Assembly (NCBI RefSeq): GCF_000621565.1
Contig: NZ_KK211308.1
Location: forward strand, 218,972 to 282,971
DNA from: Butyrivibrio sp. LB2008
Lineage (GTDB): Bacteria; Bacillota; Clostridia; Lachnospirales; Lachnospiraceae
Reading direction: 5' to 3'
DNA length: 64,000 nucleotides
Shown here: positions 56,666 to 64,000 of the stretch, piece by piece
How positions within the stretch are numbered: the stretch's first letter is position 1
Layout: each line of letters opens with the position of its first letter
Position numbers and translations under genes: made by a program
Notes under the pieces: generated by a model
Told to the model about the DNA's origin: nothing
What the model saw: the letters and a program-made list of their open reading frames with translations, nothing else
Database searches by the model: none

Positions 56666-57331
56666 TCACGTTGCATATTCCAATTCGTATTTAAAATCCG
56701 CTTCCACCAGTGCTTCCTGCTCATGAGAACTGATAATAACAGTGCTTCCTTCAATAGAGAAGCTCTTTAGCAGTTGCAAGACCGCTCTGACATTTTTGCG
56801 ATCGAGGTTGGCTGTGGGTTCATCCATGATAACGAGCTTGGGATGTGGAATGAGGGTTCTGGCGATCGCTGCACGTTTTATCTCGCCGCTTGAAAGACTT
56901 GACGGATACTCGTTTTGCAGATGAGAAAGCCCCAGAGCTCCCAAGAGTTCTTCAAACTCATCTGAAACAGCTCTTTTATCTCCCTTATTGCCGGTGCTGA
57001 TATCATAGGCAAGTTTCAGATTTTCACGAAGCGTAAGATACGGAATAAGCTCACAGTTCTGCGTCATAACGCCCATAAATCCTGTTCTTAATTCAGACAA
57101 GCCATCATCGCCAAGTGACGTTATTTCTTTTTCGCCGTAGTACACCTTACCTTGCGTCGGCCTGCTGAGGCCTGCAATTATATTAAGTAGTGTGCTCTTG
57201 CCAACACCGCTGTCGCCGCTTATCACGGTGAACTTCCCGTGCGGGATTGTGACGCTCACTTTATCAAGAACCGTGAATTCACGCTTGTCGCGCTTATATT
57301 TTTTTGTTATCTCATCCAATATAATATCCAT
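56666..57331 (-). CDS. ABC transporter ATPase, MacB/LolD type
   Basis: 221 residues from MDIILDEITKKY at 57331 with GGAG nine bases upstream. Walker A GDSGVGKST, Q-loop MTQNCELIPYL, signature LSSGEIKR, Walker B LVIMDEPTANLD, and the H-loop SHEQEAL are complete. The signature starts LSSGE where most ABC proteins have LSGGQ, a modest deviation. It follows the FtsX-like permease by 29 bases and is its likely energiser. Type VII ABC systems act on outer-face substrates and do not form an import pore. Confidence 0.92.
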   Translation of the reverse strand: MDIILDEITKKYKRDKREFTVLDKVSVTIPHGKFTVISGDSGVGKSTLLNIIAGLSRPTQGKVYYGEKEITSLGDDGLSELRTGFMGVMTQNCELIPYLTLRENLKLAYDISTGNKGDKRAVSDEFEELLGALGLSHLQNEYPSSLSSGEIKRAAIARTLIPHPKLVIMDEPTANLDRKNVRAVLQLLKSFSIEGSTVIISSHEQEALVEADFKYELEYAT

Positions 57332-57360
57332 TTTATCTATCTCCAAAAAGTGCGACTATC

Positions 57361-58533
57361 TTATGAATACACATTCTCGGGACACAATTTCTTTATACTG
57401 AAAAAAGCGCATACCGGCCCGAGTATTGTCGTAAGTAAAAAAGCTATGACAACAACCGCTGCTTCTTCAAAGGGACGCGGCGCGGTAAAAGGAATCTTTG
57501 TAGTCGCCTCAATAAACTGCAAAAGTACAATAAATGAAAGAAAGCCAAGCACTGTCCCAATAAGCGCTCCCGGCGCAGATGTCCACAACACTTCGCGCAT
57601 CAGAAATGCCTTTATCTTCTTTCTTCCGATTCCTATCGTGCGCAATATCTCAACCTCTTTTTTCCTGTCATTCAAAGTGATGTAATGAATTATGAACAGT
57701 AAAAAAATGCTGATAAGCACGATAAGCACTATCACAAAAGCATAGATAACATACGTGTCTTTAAGTCCCGAAAAGAGCTTTGCCGAGACACTCTCCGTCG
57801 TGATGATATCGACATTATCAAGTCTCGAAAGTCTGGCAACCACTATAGGTATGCTCTCTTTTTCCGAAACTTTTATGCATACTACGGAGACATCTTTTGA
57901 ATTAACTTCCGCAATGACGCCCTGCCCCGCCTGCTGCGCATTTTCCATGATCTCGCCTATGCGGTCTCTGCTCACAAATACCGATGCGTCCATGGAAGAT
58001 CCGCTCTCGTCAAGAGATGCGGCTACAGCGTACTCTTTTCCAAACATCTTAAATGAACCGTCTGTCACATTGACTTTGCTCCCGACGATCAGTGCCCCGT
58101 CTTCAAGCGACTTTAAGTACTTCTTGTCGATCCATGGCGTCACGACAAAGTCAGAATCCATGTCGATTCCTATTATCTGAACCGGCTGGTCGCAGCACGA
58201 AGACTCAAGTGTCATAAGAAACGTCTGGGGCGATGCAGTCTCTACGCCGTCCGTCTGCCTGATACTGTCCACAACTTCCAAATCCATGTAGAAAAAGCTC
58301 TTTTTCGTGGTCAAAAGAATCCCTTCCATATCCTCGCCGTATCCTTTCGGCGCAACGATTATGTCAGCTCCCATGCGCTCTGCAACATTTTTGCTCCCGT
58401 GCTCCATTCCAAATGCGGTGAGACAAATAACTACCATTGCAAAGGACAGCACCAGCCCGATAAGGATCAGGCCGATGCTGCGATATAATTTTGAACTTAT
58501 GCTTTTAAAAACCAGCTTATGCAAGAGTTCCAT
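57361..58533 (-). CDS. FtsX-like permease (MacB/LolC type)
   Basis: 390 residues: one helix near the N-terminus (LILIGLVLSFAMVVICLTAF), a large extracellular domain (~50-260, with VETASPQTFLMTLESSCCDQPVQI), then three C-terminal helices (YAFVIVLIVLISIFLLFI; EVEILRTIGIGRKKIKAFLM; VLGFLSFIVLLQF). That plan and the EVEILRTIGIGRKKI elbow are the FtsX/MacB hallmark. It overlaps the DUF4418-like gene by about 14 bases. Substrate unknown; in Gram-positives such systems handle peptides, metals or lipoproteins. Confidence 0.9.
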   Translation of the reverse strand: MELLHKLVFKSISSKLYRSIGLILIGLVLSFAMVVICLTAFGMEHGSKNVAERMGADIIVAPKGYGEDMEGILLTTKKSFFYMDLEVVDSIRQTDGVETASPQTFLMTLESSCCDQPVQIIGIDMDSDFVVTPWIDKKYLKSLEDGALIVGSKVNVTDGSFKMFGKEYAVAASLDESGSSMDASVFVSRDRIGEIMENAQQAGQGVIAEVNSKDVSVVCIKVSEKESIPIVVARLSRLDNVDIITTESVSAKLFSGLKDTYVIYAFVIVLIVLISIFLLFIIHYITLNDRKKEVEILRTIGIGRKKIKAFLMREVLWTSAPGALIGTVLGFLSFIVLLQFIEATTKIPFTAPRPFEEAAVVVIAFLLTTILGPVCAFFSIKKLCPENVYS

Positions 58534-58930
58534 TCTTTTTTCCTCTTAAAATTATCAACAGATCTACAACTGCGATCACTGTAAGGACAATCCCCGTCAA
58601 TAAAAGAAACGGTCTTGTATACACATAGCAGTGCATTGTCTTCATCGAGCACACAGGCGCTATGACTATCGGAAGGATTGCAATGAAGATTCCTCCTACG
58701 ACCTGCGCTATTGATGCCAGTTTTTCCGCGATTTCCTTCTTTATGAATATCTGTGCCGCTGCCAAAACGCCGAGTACTATACTTGCGACCACTGCAAAAC
58801 TTCTTGTCTTATGGCACTTTGCTTCCATATCCCCCATATCACCGCAAACATGCGCAAATGTGTAGATTCCAATTATCACAAGTGCAAAAATAAGCACCCT
58901 TACTATGTTTACAATCACTTTTGATTTCAT
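58517..58930 (-). CDS. DUF4418-like four-helix membrane protein with Cys/His/Met motifs
   Basis: 137 residues from MKSKVIVNIV at 58930 (GGGAGA upstream); an ATG two codons before is too close to the ribosome site. Four membrane helices. Between them are short motifs of possible metal ligands: HVCGDMGDMEAKCH and CSMKTMHC. I recognise the plan as the DUF4418 family, a name without known function. The gene overlaps the FtsX-like one by 17 bases and follows the SBP gene by ~65 bases, so it belongs to the operon. Confidence 0.8.
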   Translation of the reverse strand: MKSKVIVNIVRVLIFALVIIGIYTFAHVCGDMGDMEAKCHKTRSFAVVASIVLGVLAAAQIFIKKEIAEKLASIAQVVGGIFIAILPIVIAPVCSMKTMHCYVYTRPFLLLTGIVLTVIAVVDLLIILRGKKNGTLA

Positions 58931-58960
58931 AATCATTCTCCCGGTCTTTTTTAGTATTAA

Positions 58961-58984
58961 GGAAACGCCGATTAAAGCGTTTCC
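58961..58984 (-). other. Hairpin between SBP gene and DUF4418-like gene
   Basis: Stem GGAAACGC/GCGTTTCC with an eight-base loop. The minus-strand sequence after it is TTAATAC, not a clean T-run, so partial termination or stabilising of the upstream mRNA is more likely than full stop. Confidence 0.55.
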
Positions 58985-58995
58985 CTCATAAATTC

Positions 58996-60066
58996 TCAGC
59001 TGTTCTCCGTAAACTTCTTGCTTCCCGGATCATATGTGAATGACTCCGGAACTCCCTCAAGATCGGGGAAAACAGTTTTGGTAAACTCCTCTGCATCAAG
59101 TGATGGATCAAGATCTCCCGTCTTCTGAAGGTCGTCAAATGATGCCTTGAAAGTCTCTCTTCCAAGTTCTACCGAAGGTTCATAGTTAAGACTTGCAAGA
59201 ATTTCTCCGTATCTGACAATGTCGTCGTTGCTCTCAGAGGGCATGTAACCCTTTTCCACCTGAAGTCTTGCGGCTTCGTCGGGAAGTGCCTGCACAAATG
59301 CTGCTGCCTTCTGGATTGCTCTTGCGTATGCCGCAGCACCCTTTGGATTTTTTGCAATAAGCTCCTGTGACACGTAAGCCTGGCAGCAATATTCCTGTGA
59401 AAAGACCTCATCCTCGCCTATATCAAGGATCTTAATAAAGTCATAGTTCTTTTCCGCATTGTATGCCACGGGATCGTGTATTCCGATTGCATCTACGGCG
59501 CCGTTATCAAGCGCTGTCGGCAGGTCTGTCATCGCATATGTCACAAACTGAATATCAGCATCGCTTCCGTTTACGTTAAATCCGAGGCTAAAGAGCTTTC
59601 TCTTAAGCTGAATCGGCGCAGAATCCGACAATGACGCAACGCCTATCGTCTTGCCCTTAAGATCTTCAAGGCTGTTTACACCCGATCCGTTCTTTGAATA
59701 AAACTTTGTGCATCCTCTGTGAAGGCCCGTAACAAAAGAAATCTGAAGGCCGTTGGAAATCGGCTGCATAAGCGTACCTGTAAGTCCATAGCCGGCATTG
59801 ATCTCACCGCTTGTTATCTGCTCCGTGATCGTATCAATATTGGAAGTAACAACTTCATATTTCTGTCCGATTGCTTCGAATTCTTCATCAAAATAGCCGT
59901 TTATTATAGCTATATGAACCGGCGCAAGGCACAAGCTTTCCTTATTATTCAGTATCTTTACTGTAAGTTCGTCTCCTCCTTCATTTTTCTCAGACTTGGC
60001 TCCGCACCCTGTAAGTAGCGCCGCTGTCACGGTCAGTGCCAAGACACTTGCAATTACCTTTTTCAT
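58996..60066 (-). CDS. ABC transporter substrate-binding lipoprotein (SsuA/TauA/NMT1-like)
   Basis: 356 residues. Type II signal MKKVIASVLALTVTAALLTGC. The body shows the SsuA/NMT1 bi-lobed receptor layout: APVHIAIINGYFDEEF, GEINAGYGLTGTLMQPI, KTIGVASLSDSAPIQLKRK, TALDNGAVDAIGIHDP and KNPKGAAAYARAIQKAA. Family members bind sulfonates, nitrate, thiamine precursors or related anions. The ligand is not predictable. It is the receptor for the permease and ATPase encoded just before it (18 bases). Confidence 0.88.
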   Translation of the reverse strand: MKKVIASVLALTVTAALLTGCGAKSEKNEGGDELTVKILNNKESLCLAPVHIAIINGYFDEEFEAIGQKYEVVTSNIDTITEQITSGEINAGYGLTGTLMQPISNGLQISFVTGLHRGCTKFYSKNGSGVNSLEDLKGKTIGVASLSDSAPIQLKRKLFSLGFNVNGSDADIQFVTYAMTDLPTALDNGAVDAIGIHDPVAYNAEKNYDFIKILDIGEDEVFSQEYCCQAYVSQELIAKNPKGAAAYARAIQKAAAFVQALPDEAARLQVEKGYMPSESNDDIVRYGEILASLNYEPSVELGRETFKASFDDLQKTGDLDPSLDAEEFTKTVFPDLEGVPESFTYDPGSKKFTENS

Positions 60067-60084
60067 TTCTTTTTCTCCTTAAAC

Positions 60085-60864
60085 TTATAAATAATACTCC
60101 GGCTCTCTGTTCTCTCCGGCATAATTCAGAATCTCCAGGATCTTCGTCCTGTATTTTATAAAGTCATTTCCTCCTCTCGCCCTTGGTCTTCCCAGTTCAA
60201 TATCAAGTACCTGCTCTATTTTGGCAGGTCTGGGAGTCATTATGACAACCTTGTCTGACAGATATACCGCCTCATCAACATCATGTGTGACCATGATCAT
60301 TGTCATCTTCTGATCTTTCCAGATTCTCAGGATCTCATCCTGCATATTCATTCTTGTAAACGCATCCAATGCGCCAAGCGGCTCATCAAGCAAAAGAACT
60401 TTCGGATGTCCCACAAGTGCTCTTGCAAGCGAAGCTCTCTGATTCATTCCGCCTGACAACTGGTGCGGATATGAATTCTCAAAGCCCGTGAGTCCTACCA
60501 TCTCTATGTATTCTTTTACATCTTCCTTGCTTTCTTTATATATTCCCCTTGCCTTAAGGCCAAATGCTATGTTCTTTTCGATAGACAACCACGGATACAG
60601 ATTGGCCTGCTGAAATGCAAATCCTCTTTCATATCCGGGCCCCGTCACGGCTTCGCCGTCAAGGTATACCGCACCCTGATCTGCAAGTCCGAGTCCCGCT
60701 ATTGCCCTCAGAAGCGTTGTTTTTCCACATCCCGAAGGTCCTATAAGGGATATGAACGCCCCCGGCTCAATATCAAGATTTACTCCGTTCAGAGCATTTA
60801 CGACACTCCCGTCAGGATTGGTAAAGCTCTTGGATACATTATCAATTTTTATCTCTCCTACCAT
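60085..60864 (-). CDS. ABC transporter ATPase (SsuB/TauB type)
   Basis: 259 residues from MVGEIKIDNVSKSF at 60864, with AAGGGAG upstream and overlapping the permease stop. Walker A GPSGCGKTT, signature LSGGMNQRA, Walker B VLLLDEPLGALD and the switch VTHDVDEAVYLS are all present. It is the energiser for the importer whose permease gene precedes it. Confidence 0.94.
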   Translation of the reverse strand: MVGEIKIDNVSKSFTNPDGSVVNALNGVNLDIEPGAFISLIGPSGCGKTTLLRAIAGLGLADQGAVYLDGEAVTGPGYERGFAFQQANLYPWLSIEKNIAFGLKARGIYKESKEDVKEYIEMVGLTGFENSYPHQLSGGMNQRASLARALVGHPKVLLLDEPLGALDAFTRMNMQDEILRIWKDQKMTMIMVTHDVDEAVYLSDKVVIMTPRPAKIEQVLDIELGRPRARGGNDFIKYRTKILEILNYAGENREPEYYL

Positions 60865-61811
60865 TTGATCACTCCCTTCTGCCATCCAAGTAATCTGTCT
60901 TTGATCCTGAATAAAAGAGTAATTATCAGATTACACAGGACTGCCAGCAGAATAAGCCCGGCGTACACATTTGCATACAGCATCATGCTCTTTTGCCAGT
61001 TAAGATACCAGCCGATTCCAGACTTACATCCAAACATCTCCGCTGTGACAAGCGTTACAAACGAACCCGTCGTCGCATAAAAAAATCCGAGAAACACATT
61101 CGGAAGTGCCGCAGGTATGCCGACCTTAAATATCTTGTAAAGCTTGCTTGCGCCCAGTGTATCGGCCACTTCAAAGAAAGTCTGCTGAACATTTTGTATG
61201 CCGTTACTTGTCATGACGGTTATCGGAAACCACACCGACAGCGCTATCATAAATACCGCAGCCTGATAAGACGTGCTGAAAAGTGAGAGCACAAGCGGCG
61301 ACCACGATGTTGCCGGTATCGGTCCAATTATCTTTGTCAGAGGATTTATCCAGTATGCGACTTTTTTGTTGAATCCGATAAGTATTCCGGTCGTAAATCC
61401 CAATATCGCGCCAACCGCAAAGCCTATGATAAGAAGCTTTCCCGACGAAACTATACATTCAACCATCAGCTGCCTGTCATTTACAAATACTCCGAACACC
61501 CTGTCCAGTGACGGAAAAAAGAGAACCGGAAGCAGTGCAAATTTGCTGCATATAAGATTTATAAAGTTAAGCAGTTGCGCTCCCCCCGCAAACAACGGAG
61601 CGTTTTTTTCAAGATATTCATTTACTCCTTTATGAAAAAAAGATGCTGCATACAGCGCCACAAATATCACTCCGACAATATACAGAAAATATGTAAAAAA
61701 CGGAGCCTTTGCATCAGGCTGCTTTGCTGCATTCGGGACCGCGATCTGAACCATTAGGGTTATTATTACCGATATGATCGGACCCGCTTTCTTTAGTTGT
61801 TTTATAAACAA
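60858..61811 (-). CDS. ABC transporter permease (SsuC/TauC type)
   Basis: 317 residues; TTG start with a strong AGGAGG. Two extra helices at the N-terminus, then the five-helix BPD core with the EAA loop (DTLGASKLYKIFKVGIPAALP). It is the first gene of the operon. The longer N-terminal part (~80 residues more than SsuC) is unusual. The terminator behind the CBM gene lies 95 bases upstream. Confidence 0.88.
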   Translation of the reverse strand: MFIKQLKKAGPIISVIITLMVQIAVPNAAKQPDAKAPFFTYFLYIVGVIFVALYAASFFHKGVNEYLEKNAPLFAGGAQLLNFINLICSKFALLPVLFFPSLDRVFGVFVNDRQLMVECIVSSGKLLIIGFAVGAILGFTTGILIGFNKKVAYWINPLTKIIGPIPATSWSPLVLSLFSTSYQAAVFMIALSVWFPITVMTSNGIQNVQQTFFEVADTLGASKLYKIFKVGIPAALPNVFLGFFYATTGSFVTLVTAEMFGCKSGIGWYLNWQKSMMLYANVYAGLILLAVLCNLIITLLFRIKDRLLGWQKGVIKW

Positions 61812-61905
61812 TTGCTTGACCTCCTAAAATGTTATTTATTGTGTGCTGTATAAAAACCGGGATATGTACTAAGCTCTAAACCACCTCGCCAAGTACTCTG
61901 CACAA

Positions 61906-61943
61906 AAAGCCGGAGGCTTCAATTTAATGAAACCTCCGGCTTT
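61906..61943 (-). terminator. Intrinsic terminator after the CBM protein gene
   Basis: A 13-bp stem AAAGCCGGAGG/CCTCCGGCTTT (with extension), followed on the minus strand by TTTTTGTG. Confidence 0.88.
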
Positions 61944-62026
61944 CCGGTCAGCTCGCTGCTTTATGATGTTCAAATCTTATCATACAAAGCATAAGCTGCA
62001 TAATTCATGAATGTTATAGTTTGCAA

Positions 62027-63754
62027 TCAGTTATTGTTATCACTAAAAGAATAATCCAATCCTCCGCTTGCATCGCCGTTTCCGATTATTCCAAACTCTG
62101 TGCTCTGTCCGGGAGCAAGTGTGGAATTCCATGAAAGCGGGGTAAATACATAGTATTCGCCATCTTCTTCAACGTTTACGCACCAGCTCTGAGCTACATT
62201 TATATATTTCTTTTTAATCTTTAATGTCCATCCGGAAGACTGCTCTTGTGATACATTGGTAATCTTGAAGTTTATCTGATAACCGCTGCCCCAGATATCT
62301 CTTGAATATTTAAGTTCAAGCTTGCAGTCGCCCTGAATATCAGGCTGTTCAGGTTCTTCGGGAATTTCCGGCTTCTCGGGCTCTTCGGGAATTTCCGGTT
62401 TATCGGGAATCTCAGGCAACTCCGGCTGCTCTTTTTCCGGATCGTCACCCTCTTCACCTATCGATATAGGCTCATTGCCGGGAACAGGCATCATCTTACT
62501 CATGACCATCCACTTATCAATCCTGCAGCTTCCGACTTTGCACACAAAGAACAGATCATGCATTCCTTCTGTATTAGGAGCTTTAGTCGAATAATACTCA
62601 TATTCACCTTTTGTATTATCCAGTTTGATCACTCCCAGAAGGTCCCCGTCAATACCGTCAGCTCTTATCTCAACTGCTGCCGGCTCATTACTGGATGCAA
62701 ATATCACCATTGAGGACATGCCATATTTAAATTTCACTTTCTGAACAGAGAAATATCCGTTTTCCTTAATCTCGACGACTTTGTTCCAGCTATCTTCAAC
62801 AATCTCTGCATTCTCTCTCGGAAAATCAAGCTCTGCCTCAATATATCCGTAAGGACTTATCGGCTTTCCCGGATCCGGTAACGGCCTGTCGGTTGTTCTG
62901 GGATCCGCATGCCATCTATCTATATTGCAACTTCCTTTTTTCCCAACAAATACTATATTCTGCATTCCTTCAAGGCCTGTCATTTCTCCTTCAAACGGCT
63001 TATATCCGTCATTGGACTCCCTGAACTCTATCGTTCCGATAAGTTCGCCGTCTACAGAGTTTTTTCTGACTTCGATAAGTCCGTCGCCCTCAGACCATGC
63101 CTCTATCGTTATCCCTTTGAGTCCCCTATCAAAGTTAACGTCCTTCATAAGGAAATAGTCGCCTTCGGTAAATCCCGCAAGAACAGTATGTTTTTGGTGC
63201 ATACTCTCTTCAATGGATGAGCCGAAATTAACTTCCGCTTCGTTATCCTCGTAAGGATCAATCTTCGGAACATCCCTGCCTTCGTATGTCTTGCCGGGAA
63301 GCGCTTTCCAGGTTGCAACATCTATCGGATTATTCGCCTCGAAATATATGTCATGAACTCCGGACACATTTATTCCGGGAATCCCCGTAACCGTATTAAA
63401 CGAATATGCCCTTATAAGTATCCTTGCAATAGGCTCACTCTTTGGATCATCTATATATACATAAATTTCTGAACCGCCCCATCTTGTTCTTGCCGTCACT
63501 TCAATGCCGGTAAGCCCCTTTGAAAAATCCACATTCTCCGCCTTTAGTATCTTAGATCCCGCAATCGGAGAATATTGTATATCGTCCTCGTAGAACCCTC
63601 CTCCGTTTTCCATTACCTCCGTCTGTACAGTTTCATACGGGTTTAAAAGAGTTTTTTCAACACTTGGTTCCGTTGCCTTTATTGTTATACTCTGCGATAT
63701 CAGCATGGCTGCTGCCGCAAAAAGACTTATTAATACATTCACTTTCCTTTTCAT
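62027..63754 (-). CDS. Secreted multi-CBM protein: three CBM6-like modules plus C-terminal CBM2-like module
   Basis: 575 residues from MKRKVNVLISLFAAAAML at 63754 (GGGGGTAT upstream). Signal peptide ~1-28. Then three repeats of ~120 residues, each with Y..VQ/EAE at the start, F..GL.GI in the middle and G.HDIYF/NIVFVGK.G...D.W at the end, which is the layout of CBM6-type modules. A Pro/Glu linker (PEIPEEPEKPEIPEEPEQPD) leads to a C-terminal module (WGSGYQINFKITNVS, TPLSWNSTLAPGQSTEFGIIG) of the CBM2 type. No catalytic domain is visible. It likely binds plant polysaccharide, perhaps with other enzymes. Confidence 0.85.
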   Translation of the reverse strand: MKRKVNVLISLFAAAAMLISQSITIKATEPSVEKTLLNPYETVQTEVMENGGGFYEDDIQYSPIAGSKILKAENVDFSKGLTGIEVTARTRWGGSEIYVYIDDPKSEPIARILIRAYSFNTVTGIPGINVSGVHDIYFEANNPIDVATWKALPGKTYEGRDVPKIDPYEDNEAEVNFGSSIEESMHQKHTVLAGFTEGDYFLMKDVNFDRGLKGITIEAWSEGDGLIEVRKNSVDGELIGTIEFRESNDGYKPFEGEMTGLEGMQNIVFVGKKGSCNIDRWHADPRTTDRPLPDPGKPISPYGYIEAELDFPRENAEIVEDSWNKVVEIKENGYFSVQKVKFKYGMSSMVIFASSNEPAAVEIRADGIDGDLLGVIKLDNTKGEYEYYSTKAPNTEGMHDLFFVCKVGSCRIDKWMVMSKMMPVPGNEPISIGEEGDDPEKEQPELPEIPDKPEIPEEPEKPEIPEEPEQPDIQGDCKLELKYSRDIWGSGYQINFKITNVSQEQSSGWTLKIKKKYINVAQSWCVNVEEDGEYYVFTPLSWNSTLAPGQSTEFGIIGNGDASGGLDYSFSDNNN

Positions 63755-63843
63755 ATATTTATACCCCCGGTACTCTTTAACGCCACTGCTATGCATTGAT
63801 TATTTTTCTAAAAAAAATAACTATTTTCCTACAACTTTCATCC

Positions 63844-64000
63844 CACAGATAAATATGTACCTTCTCATTTCTTTATCTGTGAATTTCTACTATTTTCTCC
63901 GCGAGACATCAACATAACACAGATAAATGATTGCAATTATTCCTTTTTTATCTATGTTTTTCTGCCATTCTCTCCGAAAGGCACCACCATAACACAGATA
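63844..64000. repeat. Tandem ~75-bp repeat, each unit with an inverted repeat (three copies, last cut by the window)
   Basis: Units start with CACAGATAAA at 63844, 63918 and 63993 (spacings 74 and 75). Each contains CACAGATAAA paired with TTTATCTGTG (or TTTATCTATG) 18 bases later, then CT-C-ATTYTCTCCG, GACATCAACATAA or GGCACCACCATAA. It lies upstream of the CBM gene and reads on the minus strand as possible tandem leader hairpins. Its right end is outside the window. Confidence 0.8.

Noticed and set aside
63844..64000. CRISPR array
   Set aside because: Units are ~75 bp, diverge from each other along their length and have no constant repeat of 25-40 bp with unique spacers; no cas genes nearby.

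Overview
The window looks like a chromosomal segment of a low-to-mid GC anaerobic Firmicute of the family Lachnospiraceae (Butyrivibrio/Roseburia-like). The clues are the rif/str ribosomal-RNA-polymerase cluster order, Shine-Dalgarno sequences of the AGGAGG type with many TTG/GTG starts, intrinsic terminators, a FliD-like protein beside glycan genes, and a secreted carbohydrate-binding protein. Species cannot be fixed from the sequence alone. Almost all genes lie on the minus strand; only the FliD-like gene, a beta-propeller-like lipoprotein and a diguanylate cyclase are on the plus strand.

Layout. 1-3.5 kb: two PadR-regulator/SEDS-like membrane protein cassettes, the downstream one frameshifted; the intact one has a palindromic operator inside its promoter. 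3.5-6 kb: MBOAT O-acyltransferase plus SGNH partner. 6.3-9.1 kb: RNase J and asparaginase. 9.1-15.1 kb: surface-polysaccharide membrane proteins (GT-C-like, UbiA/phosphoribosyltransferase-like, two large membrane proteins), an unknown soluble protein and a TfoX-like remnant. 15.5-16.6 kb: zeta-type toxin with its antitoxin and a downstream 54-residue ORF. 16.8-34.5 kb: the translation/transcription block rpmG-secE-nusG-rplK-rplA-[capA]-rplJ-rplL-rpoB-rpoC-rpsL-rpsG-fusA-tuf (read right to left), with an L10 leader, a probable L1-binding leader and several well-formed sigma-A promoters. 34.5-48.1 kb: glycosyltransferases, a FliD-like protein, UDP-galactopyranose mutase, an XRE regulator, a zinc-ribbon protein, and an operon for a CDP-3,6-dideoxyhexose (rfbG, rfbH, reductase) with two multidomain glycosyltransferases. 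48.2-50.5 kb: plus-strand lipoprotein and GGDEF protein. 51-54.8 kb: prfB and secA. 55.2-61.8 kb: an unknown protein and a seven-gene transport operon that joins an SsuABC-type importer to a DUF4418-like protein, a MacB/FtsX-type permease, its ATPase and a lipoprotein. 62-64 kb: a secreted protein made only of carbohydrate-binding modules, preceded by a tandem 75-bp repeat.

How it fits together. The housekeeping block is conventional except that a capA-type gene with an apparently leaderless promoter is inserted between rplA and rplJ. Much of the rest builds or decorates the cell surface. The strongest candidate for something undescribed is a ~270-nt structured 5' leader found in two copies (6053-6320 and 11608-11885), each directly upstream of a surface-glycan operon. 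Its hairpins keep pairing through compensatory base changes and one is a terminator. Other unusual structure: three very long hairpins (50549-50709, 50887-51019, 54956-55149), the tandem repeats at the right edge, a prfB without its programmed frameshift, and acidic C-terminal tails on both RpoB and RpoC.
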